Below, one piece after another: positions 1 to 6,000 of a stretch of DNA of 11,774 nucleotides (within the stretch, counting starts at the first letter, position 1; every line of letters starts with the position of its first letter). This stretch comes from an uncultured Collinsella sp. (GTDB lineage Bacteria; Actinomycetota; Coriobacteriia; Coriobacteriales; Coriobacteriaceae): NCBI GenBank assembly GCA_902470925.1, contig CABRIF010000079.1:1-11774 (forward strand), given 5' to 3'. Under the pieces are notes generated by a model. It worked only from the letters and a program-made list of their open reading frames with translations, searched no databases and was not told the DNA's origin. Both the position numbers and the translations under genes were made by a program.

Positions 1-120
1 GCGATACATGTCGCGCTGAGTGTTGGAAGTGTTTCGCTAAGGTTGGAAATCAACGATTGAATTAAAAGGCTGCATCCATGTATTCATTAGGCCGTCCGAG
101 AAGTTTTTACACCCGAAGCA

Positions 121-129
121 TGGCATAAT
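121..129 (+). promoter_or_regulatory. Extended -10 promoter of the SHOCT/TM2 operon
   Basis: TGGCATAAT has the TGn extension plus a hexamer one base from TATAAT. No good -35 lies 16-18 bases upstream, as is common for extended -10 promoters. The expected start, around 136, falls at the left arm of the 12-bp inverted repeat at 137-148, so the predicted transcript would begin with that helix. Inference from motif and spacing only. Confidence 0.45.
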
Positions 130-136
130 AGCAAAT

Positions 137-366
137 ACCACAACCGTCAACCTCGCCAGAGGTGGGCACTCACAATTGAAGAGATTCGAACCGTCGACAG
201 GGAGAGGTATTTACCTATCTCTCCGGATGGTTCGAGCTATCGAGCGCCCGAGACGGTTGTGGTGACTGTGGTGGATACCTCTCCTTTTCGCGTTGCCATC
301 GTGCATCGGCAAAGCAAGAGAATCCTCCCACGGTTGACCATCGGTGCTGTTGGAAGGAGAAGCGAT
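137..366 (+). promoter_or_regulatory. Structured 5' leader, possible cis-regulatory RNA
   Basis: This 230-base stretch upstream of the first operon gene holds no convincing gene but strong pairing potential. Outer helix: ACCACAACCGTC (137-148) with GACGGTTGTGGT (252-263), 12 perfect pairs. Inside it are a small hairpin CCTC/GAGG (151-154/159-162) and a hairpin TCGAACC/GGTTCGA (186-192/229-235) containing GGAGAG/CTCTCC (201-206/219-224). An alternative fold pairs GGAGAGGTAT (201-210) with ATACCTCTCC (275-284), which is followed by four T. The same pyrimidine tract (280-286) also matches the first gene's Shine-Dalgarno AAGGAGA (354-360). Three competing partners resemble an expression platform. 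It matches no riboswitch class I know, and purine/pyrimidine tracts can pair by chance. Confidence 0.4.
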
Positions 367-789
367 ATGGTCGAAGAAATTAAGGCTCTTAAAGAACTTC
401 TGGACATGGGAGCCATCACGCAAGAGGATTACGACAGGAAAAAGGCCGAGATTCTTAATCGTCCGGCTCAGCCATCCACATCTTCCGATGTCCTTGCGGC
501 CCCGGCTGTACCGCAGCGCCCTCAAGTCACCACCCAGACGCAGTCAAAAAGCAAGGTGGCGGCAGGTTTATTAGCGATATTTCTCGGCTGCCTTGGCATC
601 CACAAGTTCTACCTTGGGTATACGACGCAGGGAATCATTCTTCTGCTCGTGACGATTTTTGGGGCACTGCTGCTCGTCGGCCCGCTCATCACCGCCGTTA
701 TCTCCTTCATCGAAGGGATCATTTACCTCACCAAGAGCGACGAGGATTTCAACAACATCTACGTCGTGAAGAAGAAAGAGTGGTTCTAG
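367..789 (+). CDS. SHOCT-TM2 domain membrane protein (140 aa)
   Basis: A small membrane protein of unknown function. Residues 2-31 form a SHOCT domain (EEIKALKELLDMGAIT, then EDYDRKKAEIL), a short helical module thought to mediate oligomerisation. A Ser/Thr/Pro/Gln-rich linker follows (32-60). Residues 61-132 are a TM2 domain: KSK before the first membrane helix, the turn motif GIHKFYLGY (77-85), a second hydrophobic stretch (about 88-122) and the acidic end KSDEDFNNIY. The tail is KKKEWF. The frame is open from 259, but ATG 367 is chosen because AAGGAG (354-359) lies 7 bases upstream and SHOCT begins exactly there. It is first in the operon; the next gene starts 36 bases after its stop and is a paralogue. 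Domain calls are firm; function is unknown. Confidence 0.9.
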   Translation: MVEEIKALKELLDMGAITQEDYDRKKAEILNRPAQPSTSSDVLAAPAVPQRPQVTTQTQSKSKVAAGLLAIFLGCLGIHKFYLGYTTQGIILLLVTIFGALLLVGPLITAVISFIEGIIYLTKSDEDFNNIYVVKKKEWF

Positions 790-825
790 CCGCCCAACAT
801 CAATAGACGGCCCAAGGAGTAAACC

Positions 826-1302
826 GTGCAAAACCTAGACGCAATAAAAGAGCTCAAGCAGCTCCTTGACGAAGGGCTCATCAACCAAGAGGAATATGAT
901 CGGAAGAAGGCAGAGCTGCTCGATGCGACCAGTGCTGCATCCTCCGCATATCCAACGACACAGGCGGGTACACCGAGCATCCCCGCGAGTTCGAACCATA
1001 CCGTCAAGAAAAGCAAGATCGTCGCTGGCCTTACGGGAATCTTCTTGGGAGGCTTCGGCGTGCATAAGTTCTACCTCGGGTACGCCTCGCAAGGAGCCAT
1101 CCTGTTAGCCGTGACTCTCGGCTTGTCTCTGCCCGTCACGATGGTCGTCCACGGATTGAGAATCATTCCCCTCATCCAGCTGGTTGGGATTCTAAAGTAC
1201 ATCCCCGTATTGGTCGGCATTGTCGAGGGCGTGATCTACCTCACTAGGAGTGACGAGGATTTTCAGAGGATTTATGCCGCAGGAAGGAGGGAGTGGTTCT
1301 AA
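826..1302 (+). CDS. SHOCT-TM2 domain membrane protein, second paralogue (158 aa)
   Basis: Paralogue of the preceding gene with the same layout: SHOCT at 5-33 (DAIKELKQLLDEGLINQEEY), a Ser/Thr/Pro-rich linker (34-60), and a TM2 domain from 61 with GVHKFYLGY (78-86) and the acidic end RSDEDFQRIY. The hydrophobic part is about 20 residues longer than in the first copy, with an insertion near 103-123 (MVVHGLRIIPLIQLVG). The C-terminus GRREWF echoes KKKEWF of the neighbour, so this end is conserved beyond the domain. The start is GTG with AAGGAG (814-819) 6 bases upstream. Its TAA stop overlaps the next ATG by one base (TAATG), which implies translational coupling. Function unknown. Confidence 0.88.
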   Translation: MQNLDAIKELKQLLDEGLINQEEYDRKKAELLDATSAASSAYPTTQAGTPSIPASSNHTVKKSKIVAGLTGIFLGGFGVHKFYLGYASQGAILLAVTLGLSLPVTMVVHGLRIIPLIQLVGILKYIPVLVGIVEGVIYLTRSDEDFQRIYAAGRREWF

Positions 1303-2081
1303 TGGTCGGCCTTTCCGTGAGAAAGGACACGTCGCGCATCATCGGAATCGCACTGGCTTCCGTAGCGTTTATTTTCTCGTTTGTCTGCGTGTCATATAGC
1401 GAATACGGTTTCACGGTGGAAATGTACCCCGCGCTGATGCCCGGATGGTCTGGGTCGGGCATAGAGGACATCGTGTCTTTTTTCGCGGCTCTGCTCCTGC
1501 TTGTCGCCATGATTGCACTCAGACGGATGCCGCAATGCGTGTGCGTCATCGTCTCTCTCTGCCTATACAAAATGTCCTTTTGTCTGTATGCGCTGCATTA
1601 TTCCGACAACGCACTCGAATTCCCTGCATCGCTGTTCAATCCCTACTTTATTTTGCTGATAGCTCCGTTCGCCCTTTCACTCGCGGGGGCAATTTGGGCG
1701 CTATCACGGAACGATGATAAGAGTGCCGCATTGCTTGCGCTGGCTTTCTGCCTGACCGCATTCGCTCTACTGCTTATGTTTTTGGAAGTGATTCCGTTTG
1801 GCGAAAAGTTCGGCAGCACTCGATACCTAAGCACGTTCCTAAGGTATTCCGCAACGTGGCTCTGCGTGCCAGTTGTATGCGCAGGCATGGCAGCGAACGC
1901 CGATTGCAGCAAGGGACAAGTTGCATCGGATCGGTCAGAGGGCGTGCGCGACGGCGGAGTGCGACGAGCGAATCTGAAGAACAGCGCAGAGACGGTCAAG
2001 GCGCTTAAGGAATTGCTCGACATGGGCGCTATCACTGAAGAAGAGTACGAGGCGAAAAAGAGGGAGCTGCTTGGACTCTAA
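1302..2081 (+). CDS. Polytopic membrane protein with C-terminal SHOCT domain (259 aa)
   Basis: No known family recognised for the membrane part. About six hydrophobic helices can be seen near residues 13-32, 54-73, 78-97, 115-134, 143-162 and 182-200. A short charged, Arg/Gly-rich linker (about 203-226) then leads to a SHOCT domain ending the protein (ETVKALKELLDMGAIT, then EEEYEAKKRELLGL). This is the usual C-terminal SHOCT position, the reverse of the three sibling proteins. The start is ATG 1302, overlapping the previous stop as TAATG with AGGAGG at 1285-1290. A GTG at 1293 is in frame but only 2 bases from that site, too close to use. Expected in the cytoplasmic membrane, with SHOCT as the link to its neighbours. 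Function unknown. Confidence 0.82.
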   Translation: MVGLSVRKDTSRIIGIALASVAFIFSFVCVSYSEYGFTVEMYPALMPGWSGSGIEDIVSFFAALLLLVAMIALRRMPQCVCVIVSLCLYKMSFCLYALHYSDNALEFPASLFNPYFILLIAPFALSLAGAIWALSRNDDKSAALLALAFCLTAFALLLMFLEVIPFGEKFGSTRYLSTFLRYSATWLCVPVVCAGMAANADCSKGQVASDRSEGVRDGGVRRANLKNSAETVKALKELLDMGAITEEEYEAKKRELLGL

Positions 2082-2137
2082 TCCCGAAATCACCATGTCA
2101 TCGAGTCGTAACGGCATCAGCAACGGAAAGGGACAAC

Positions 2138-2689
2138 ATGTTCGACCAAATTAAAGAACTCAAGTCGCTGCTTGACGAGGGCTTAATCACTCAGGAAGAG
2201 TTTGATGAGAAGAAGACCGAGATTCTGGGTAGCCCCGCTACGCCCGCTACTAGCGGAAATCTTGGGGAAGCAGGGACTTCCATTAAGCCAAGCAAGGCCG
2301 AGCTTCAGAAAACTGCAAAAAGGCTTGCTCCATACTTGTTCTTCGCTGCCGGTGCGCTTTGCTTGCTTGTTGGTCTGTTTTTTCCCATGCCCGGAGAAGA
2401 CCTGACGACGTACAGCCTCAATGGGCCGAAGTATTTCCACATAGAGGAGTATGTCGGCGGGGATGCCTATAACTACATTATCGGAGCGTGCATCTTGGGA
2501 GGTCATATCTCCGGGGCAATGACTGTAAAGGCGGTGCTTGCTGTCGGTGGTCTCGCCCTTATATGCATGGGAGTCGCCACTCTAGCGATTTTTTGCACCG
2601 GCATGGAGAAAACCAAGGACACAGGTGGAGTGAAAATGAAAGACCATGCCGTAATGAGCAAGGATGGAATTGAGGCCGAAGATGCGTAG
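2138..2689 (+). CDS. Membrane protein with N-terminal SHOCT domain (183 aa)
   Basis: Residues 2-31 are a SHOCT domain (FDQIKELKSLLDEGLITQEE). A linker rich in Ala, Thr, Ser and Gly follows, then a hydrophobic helix at about 63-83 and a second hydrophobic region at about 111-153 that could hold one or two helices. The loop between them (84-110) is acidic and aromatic. The C-terminal tail is charged and probably cytoplasmic. There is no TM2 signature (no HKFYLG-type motif), so only the SHOCT module is shared with the first two genes. The start is ATG with AAAGGGA about 5-6 bases upstream. Its end overlaps the lipoprotein gene by 8 bases, so the two are likely co-translated. Function unknown. 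Confidence 0.85.
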   Translation: MFDQIKELKSLLDEGLITQEEFDEKKTEILGSPATPATSGNLGEAGTSIKPSKAELQKTAKRLAPYLFFAAGALCLLVGLFFPMPGEDLTTYSLNGPKYFHIEEYVGGDAYNYIIGACILGGHISGAMTVKAVLAVGGLALICMGVATLAIFCTGMEKTKDTGGVKMKDHAVMSKDGIEAEDA

Positions 2690-3452
2690 TGGGATTATTG
2701 CTGCATTGGTGTCTGTGATAGCCCTTGGGCTTCCGCTTGTGGGCTGTCAACAAAGCGGTGGCTTGAGCGAGGACATGGAATCGACCCAGCAAAATGTATC
2801 GGAAAAAGCCCCCAAGCCAGTTGGAACTCCTTACGAGAGAGTGATTGAGTCGGGAGGCGGGAATACCGACTTATTAGTTCCTGAGTTAAAGCAGTATGTC
2901 GATGAATACGAGACCACCTTCTATCGAATAACCGGAACGGTGAGCAAGGTCGAGGATTTTGATAAAGCGAAGATGTACTCCGTCGACAACCCAGATCCAT
3001 CAAGGTTTATCGAGATCCACTTCGATGACTATACCGAGGTCTGGGATCATAATGAGACTGGCGAGATGACCCTCTACTTGAAGCCGTACGGGTTGCTTCT
3101 CGATGAGCAGCCTCTGTGTAAGGGCGGAGTATCCGAACCGACAGACGGCACCACTGTGAAGGACATTGACTTCGAAGAGCTTTACGACCTATGCGAGACG
3201 TTTGACACTGCGACTGTAACGGTTACTGGGTTTGCCGAACTCTACTTCAAGCAACCTGGCTTCCAAACACACTACTACCTTTATGAGAGTGCCGACGCTC
3301 TGATTGACGCAGACGAAGAAAAGAGGGTAATCGCCCTGCTTGATCCAGACGAAGAGGTGAAGGAGGGATCTGAGATCACCGTGAAAGCCCCCCCATATCA
3401 TGGATATCGAAAGCGAGGATGGTTACTCGATGATTGGCTCGATTCTAATTAG
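2682..3452 (+). CDS. Predicted lipoprotein, function unknown (256 aa)
   Basis: The N-terminus is a lipoprotein signal: MRS, a hydrophobic core (5-17) and the lipobox L19-V-G-C22, so the mature protein should be lipid-anchored on the outer face of the membrane. Residues 23-60 are a polar tether. The mature part is acidic. It has two similar beta-rich stretches, FYRITGTVSKV early and TATVTVTGFAEL later, each followed by an aromatic/acidic segment; this may be a pair of OB-fold-like (tRNA_anti-like) modules, but that is a guess. Start ATG 2682 has GAGG (2672-2675) 6 bases upstream. An in-frame ATG at 2664 has a purine tract directly touching it and would spoil the signal peptide. It overlaps the previous gene by 8 bases and is last in the operon. 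Confidence 0.85.
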   Translation: MRSGIIAALVSVIALGLPLVGCQQSGGLSEDMESTQQNVSEKAPKPVGTPYERVIESGGGNTDLLVPELKQYVDEYETTFYRITGTVSKVEDFDKAKMYSVDNPDPSRFIEIHFDDYTEVWDHNETGEMTLYLKPYGLLLDEQPLCKGGVSEPTDGTTVKDIDFEELYDLCETFDTATVTVTGFAELYFKQPGFQTHYYLYESADALIDADEEKRVIALLDPDEEVKEGSEITVKAPPYHGYRKRGWLLDDWLDSN

Positions 3453-3470
3453 TTAGACACTTTCGACTTC

Positions 3471-3527
3471 CACCCGATAACCCTCCTTGTGGACATTCCC
3501 CCACTCGGTCGGCTATCGGGTGTTTTT
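3471..3527 (+). terminator. Rho-independent terminator of the SHOCT operon
   Basis: A perfect 9-bp stem, CACCCGATA (3471-3479) with TATCGGGTG (3514-3522), is followed directly by five T (3523-3527). The 34-base loop can form a further GTGG/CCAC pairing. It lies 18 bases after the lipoprotein stop and closes the plus-strand unit. Confidence 0.75.
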
Positions 3528-3735
3528 CATGGCCGTAGACACCATTAGGTCATTTACTCCATCCATTATTAAGACAGCACAGCGATGCCCTTGAGTTACC
3601 ATCAAATCGCCAGCTGTCTATCTCCATGAATAGAAGGAGGCGATACGAGACAATTCCTGTATGCGCTAGCAGGCCTATAAACCATACCGAACTGCACGTA
3701 CCACCCATTTTCGGTGCAATACCCTAGTCGATAAA
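3528..3735. other. Intergenic boundary region, no supported gene
   Basis: This stretch separates the lower-GC operon from the high-GC chromosome-like part. It holds an inverted repeat AGACAGC/GCTGTCT (3572-3578/3613-3619). It also has a perfect Shine-Dalgarno-like AAGGAGG (3634-3640) with no start codon at useful distance. A 33-codon frame (3626-3727) has no ribosome site and no recognisable protein. It could hold the scar of an insertion or deletion; nothing else is visible. Confidence 0.4.
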
Positions 3736-3758
3736 AGGTAAAATACCGCCTTTTACCT
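3736..3758 (-). terminator. Probable terminator of the response regulator gene
   Basis: Read on the minus strand, AGGTAAAA and TTTTACCT form an 8-bp stem (3736-3743/3751-3758) with a 7-base loop, followed by TTTTAT. It starts two bases after the response regulator stop. The stem is A/T-rich and so modest. It would separate the regulator from anything further downstream, where the strand changes. Confidence 0.5.
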
Positions 3759-3759
3759 G

Positions 3760-4467
3760 CTATCCCTCGATGGTGTACCCAACGCCCCAGATATTACGGA
3801 TGAAGCGCGGGTTCTGCGCGTCGTCGCCGATTTTCTCGCGTAGGTGGCGGATGTGCACCATGACGGTGTTGTTCGAGCCCGCCATGAATTCCTCATCCCA
3901 CACGGCGCGGAAGAGCTCCTCCACCGGCACCACATGTCCGCGGTGCTCGGCCAGGTACAGTAAGATCGCGTATTCAAGCGGCGTGCATCGCACCGGGCGC
4001 TCGTCGACGGTGACGGTGCGCGCATCGCGGTTGATGACCAGCCCGTTGAAGGAGATGATCGGTCCCTCGTCCGTCCCGCCAGCCCCGTCGCGGCTGCCGT
4101 AGCTGGTGTAACGGCGCAGCTGTGCCTTGCAGCGCGCCACGAGCTCGAGCGGGCGAAACGGCTTGACCACGTAATCGTCGGCGCCCAGGGTGAGACCCTC
4201 GATTTTGTCGGTTTGGGAATCGCGCGCGGTGAGCATGATCACCGGATAGGTGTGCTCGGCGCGGATCGTGCGCAGCAGCTCGAAGCCGTCGATGTCGGGC
4301 AGCATGATGTCGAGCACCGCCAGGTCGAACTCCTGCTCCAGGATGGCGCGCGCCGCCTCGGCTCCGGTATAGGCGAGCGTGACGTCGTACTCCTCGTTGC
4401 GCAGGTAGATGCCCACCAGATCGGTGATGGTCTTCTCGTCGTCAACAACCAGAATGCGCGTGTCCAC
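3760..4467 (-). CDS. OmpR/PhoB-family response regulator, VanR-like (235 aa)
   Basis: Two-component transcription regulator. The receiver domain (about 4-118) has the acidic pocket D9-D10, phospho-acceptor D53 (in LDIMLPD), switch T80 (MLTAR) and K102 (VKPF). The C-terminal winged helix (about 138-233) has the family marks TPLEYAIL, NNTVMVHIRHLREK and WGVGYTIEG. The run GADDYVVKPFRPLELVA and the HIRHLREK/WGVGY segment recall VanR, but the resemblance is remembered, not searched, and target genes cannot be inferred from it. The start is GTG (4465-4467) with AGGAG 5 bases upstream. No histidine kinase lies on either side in this window: a terminator and a strand switch follow the gene, and a 450-base non-coding stretch precedes it. 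It is therefore an orphan regulator or its partner lies elsewhere. Confidence 0.93.
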   Translation of the reverse strand: MDTRILVVDDEKTITDLVGIYLRNEEYDVTLAYTGAEAARAILEQEFDLAVLDIMLPDIDGFELLRTIRAEHTYPVIMLTARDSQTDKIEGLTLGADDYVVKPFRPLELVARCKAQLRRYTSYGSRDGAGGTDEGPIISFNGLVINRDARTVTVDERPVRCTPLEYAILLYLAEHRGHVVPVEELFRAVWDEEFMAGSNNTVMVHIRHLREKIGDDAQNPRFIRNIWGVGYTIEG

Positions 4468-4495
4468 GGCAGCTCCTCTCCCTGTGCTCTACCGC

Positions 4496-4556
4496 ATTAT
4501 GGCCGAAGGTGACCGCTGGCGGGCATGGCGGAACGGGATTTTAGCCAAGATTTAAG
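4496..4556 (-). promoter_or_regulatory. Candidate promoter and direct-repeat site of the response regulator gene
   Basis: On the minus strand CATAAT (4496-4501) could serve as a -10 about 29 bases before the GTG start; no convincing -35 is seen. Further upstream, in a GC-rich setting, lies an AT-rich pair of direct repeats, GATTTTAG (4537-4544) and GATTTAAG (4549-4556) in plus-strand reading, with a 12-base step. OmpR-family regulators often bind direct repeats at about this step, so autoregulation is possible. Inference only. Confidence 0.3.
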
Positions 4557-4675
4557 CATGTCCTGGAGCATTCGTTTGCGGATGGCGCCGCGCGGTTCGC
4601 TAGTCGTATTGGCCCCTCGATTGCACTGGGAGCATGTCTGCGCCGTGTCGCAGGGGAAATCGGGAGGGCCGCCAC

Positions 4676-4750
4676 CGACGAAGCTGACGGCGGCCCCTTT
4701 CGGCGAAGCTGGCGGCGGCCATTACCGACAAAGCTGGCGGCGGCCCCTTC
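4676..4750. repeat. Tandem repeat, 3 x 25 bp, intergenic
   Basis: Three units of exactly 25 bases begin at 4676, 4701 and 4726. All share an AAGCTG core (4681, 4706, 4731) followed by a GGCGGCGGCC-type tract; the differences are mostly single bases. The period is not a multiple of three, so the repeat does not encode a repeating peptide, which argues against the plus-strand open frame crossing it. It lies in the 453-base gap between the SIS gene 3' end and the response regulator. Confidence 0.85.
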
Positions 4751-4830
4751 ACGCTGCCCCGGTCTATCCGGATGGGATGGCGGCGACGCCTCGAGTTGAA
4801 TCCCGCCTCGATGCGACTGCTGCTCCGTAA

Positions 4831-4859
4831 ATGCGCTGGTGGCTGAATGCGCCGGTGGC
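4831..4859. repeat. Direct repeat, 2 x 13 bp
   Basis: ATGCGCTGGTGGC (4831-4843) and ATGCGCCGGTGGC (4847-4859) differ at one base and are 16 bases apart start to start. They sit in the same non-coding stretch as the 25-bp repeats, just beyond the hairpin next to the SIS gene. Confidence 0.6.
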
Positions 4860-4869
4860 GGGCCTGTTG

Positions 4870-4913
4870 CGGGACGGGCAACCGGGTTCTTCCGGATGCC
4901 CCCGATCGTCCCG
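4870..4913 (-). terminator. Long hairpin after the SIS-domain gene
   Basis: CGGGACG (4870-4876) pairs with CGTCCCG (4907-4913). Inside, GGCA/TGCC and CCGG/CCGG (4882-4885/4892-4895) extend the stem, leaving a six-base loop. It begins eight bases after the SIS stop codon in transcription direction. No T-run follows, so termination would have to be weak or Rho-assisted; it may instead protect the mRNA 3' end. Confidence 0.45.
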
Positions 4914-4920
4914 AATGCCG

Positions 4921-5634
4921 CTAAAACTCCGCCAAGCGGTGCTTGAACTGGTCGAGAAGCCGCTGGTTGAACTCCGGTCCGCCATCGACGTTCGCGCTCA
5001 TGAACACCGGCGGCACCACGCCGCGCTCCACCAGGATATCCATGGAATCCATGACCGCGTAGTCTAGCAGCAGGCTGCTGGTATATAGCGAGGTGCCGCC
5101 CACCTTGCAGGGCAGGCCCTCGACTTCGATGCAGGTGTCGCCGAACGCCGACTTGTTGTCGAGCACCACGTCGGCCACCTCAAAGAGCAGCTTTCCGCTG
5201 GAATGGAGCGAGGTCCCCGCCTGCGAGGCAGCGAGCGCCGTGACGGCGATGACCTTGATGCCCGCAGCCCGTGCGTGCAGGGCGAGCTCTAGTGGCAGCG
5301 GGTTGCGCCCGGAGTTCGAGATGATGACCAAACAGTCCTCTTCGCGCACGTCGAGGCTGTTCCAGAACAGCTCGCCCACGCCCTCAACGCGCTCATAGAT
5401 GCCGCGCGCCGGCTCATTGATGATGCGCGTTTGGATGTATCCGCCGGCGCGCCCCGAGATTTCGAGCGCGCTGGCATAGGAGTGGCCGGATCCGAATGCG
5501 CGGATGATGCCGCCGCGCTCGATGGTATCAGCCATGATGAGGGCGGCTTCATGAATGGCGCTGTCCTGTCCGTCATCGAGCTCGGTCAAGCGACGGATCA
5601 GCTCGGCTTTATACGCGGTTGACGTGGTGTGCAT
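4921..5634 (-). CDS. SIS-domain phosphosugar-binding protein (UPF0309-like, 237 aa)
   Basis: A cytoplasmic protein with a sugar isomerase (SIS) fold. The phosphosugar-binding loops are visible: FGSGHSYASALEI (47-59) and IISNSGRNPLPLELA (104-118). The C-terminal PPVFMSANVDGGPEFNQRLL (208-227) is typical, as I recall, of the UPF0309/DUF2529-like group of stand-alone SIS proteins. Length fits an intact single-domain protein. The substrate is not known; amino-sugar or N-acetyl-sugar phosphates are a family-level possibility. The start is ATG 5634 with AAAGG about 8 bases upstream. A TATAGT (5673-5678, minus strand) could be its -10, without a good -35. No sugar transporter or kinase is nearby, so context gives no substrate hint. 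Confidence 0.87.
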   Translation of the reverse strand: MHTTSTAYKAELIRRLTELDDGQDSAIHEAALIMADTIERGGIIRAFGSGHSYASALEISGRAGGYIQTRIINEPARGIYERVEGVGELFWNSLDVREEDCLVIISNSGRNPLPLELALHARAAGIKVIAVTALAASQAGTSLHSSGKLLFEVADVVLDNKSAFGDTCIEVEGLPCKVGGTSLYTSSLLLDYAVMDSMDILVERGVVPPVFMSANVDGGPEFNQRLLDQFKHRLAEF

Positions 5635-5772
5635 GCAGATGACCTTTCTGACGAGGTGGTACGGATGGCACCACTATAGGAAAGGCATCGGTGCTCCCTG
5701 CGTCGGGGGTGCATACATATCGGCGAGCGGCCGCAGACACTCGGTGAGATGCGGGCCCCTGCGATAACGAAA

Positions 5773-5796
5773 CGAGCCGCCCTTGCGGACGGCTCG
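5773..5796 (-). terminator. Hairpin, possible terminator downstream of lemA
   Basis: CGAGCCG (5773-5779) pairs with CGGCTCG (5790-5796); two more G-C pairs close a TTGC loop with one mismatch between. On the minus strand it is followed by TTTCGTTATC. It lies about 205 bases past the lemA stop and about 140 bases before the SIS start, so it could separate the two same-strand genes. The 5797-6000 stretch between is GC-rich with short imperfect repeats (CAGGTGCCGGG at 5840, CAGGTTCCGGG at 5874) and no supported gene. Confidence 0.45.
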
Positions 5797-6000
5797 ACAG
5801 ACGGCGGTATATGGTCCTTGGCTCTTGCAGCCGACGTGACAGGTGCCGGGCCGCGTAGGCTGCGGCGCCGTGGCAGGTTCCGGGAGCGGACACGGGGCCG
5901 CGCCAGGCGGCAGGCTGCGCCGGGCACGGTGCTGCGCGCCACGACAAGCTCCAGGCGCGGCGTTGGATGCGCGACGAGCGACAGGTGCGTGGCTGCAGCG

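Noticed and set aside
78..128. A 16-codon frame (MYSLGRPRSF...) with AAAAGG 8 bases upstream, as a leader peptide
   Set aside because: The best promoter (-10 at 124-129) overlaps its end, so it would not be in the predicted operon transcript; no other support.
180..235. GGTTCGAATC on the minus strand as a tRNA T arm or tRNA fragment
   Set aside because: The flanking bases do not form a 5-bp T stem, and no anticodon or acceptor stem can be found; it is better explained as part of the inverted repeat.
137..263. The 12-bp inverted repeat as terminal repeats of a mobile element
   Set aside because: The arms are only about 100 bases apart, no target duplication is visible, and the interior is itself structured; an RNA leader explains it better.
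3626..3727. 33-codon plus-strand frame in the gap after the operon
   Set aside because: No ribosome site before its ATG and no recognisable protein; the AAGGAGG lies inside it, not before it.
4525..4830. 101-codon plus-strand frame before the response regulator
   Set aside because: It crosses the 25-bp tandem repeat in shifting frames, has no ribosome site and looks like a chance open frame in GC-rich DNA.
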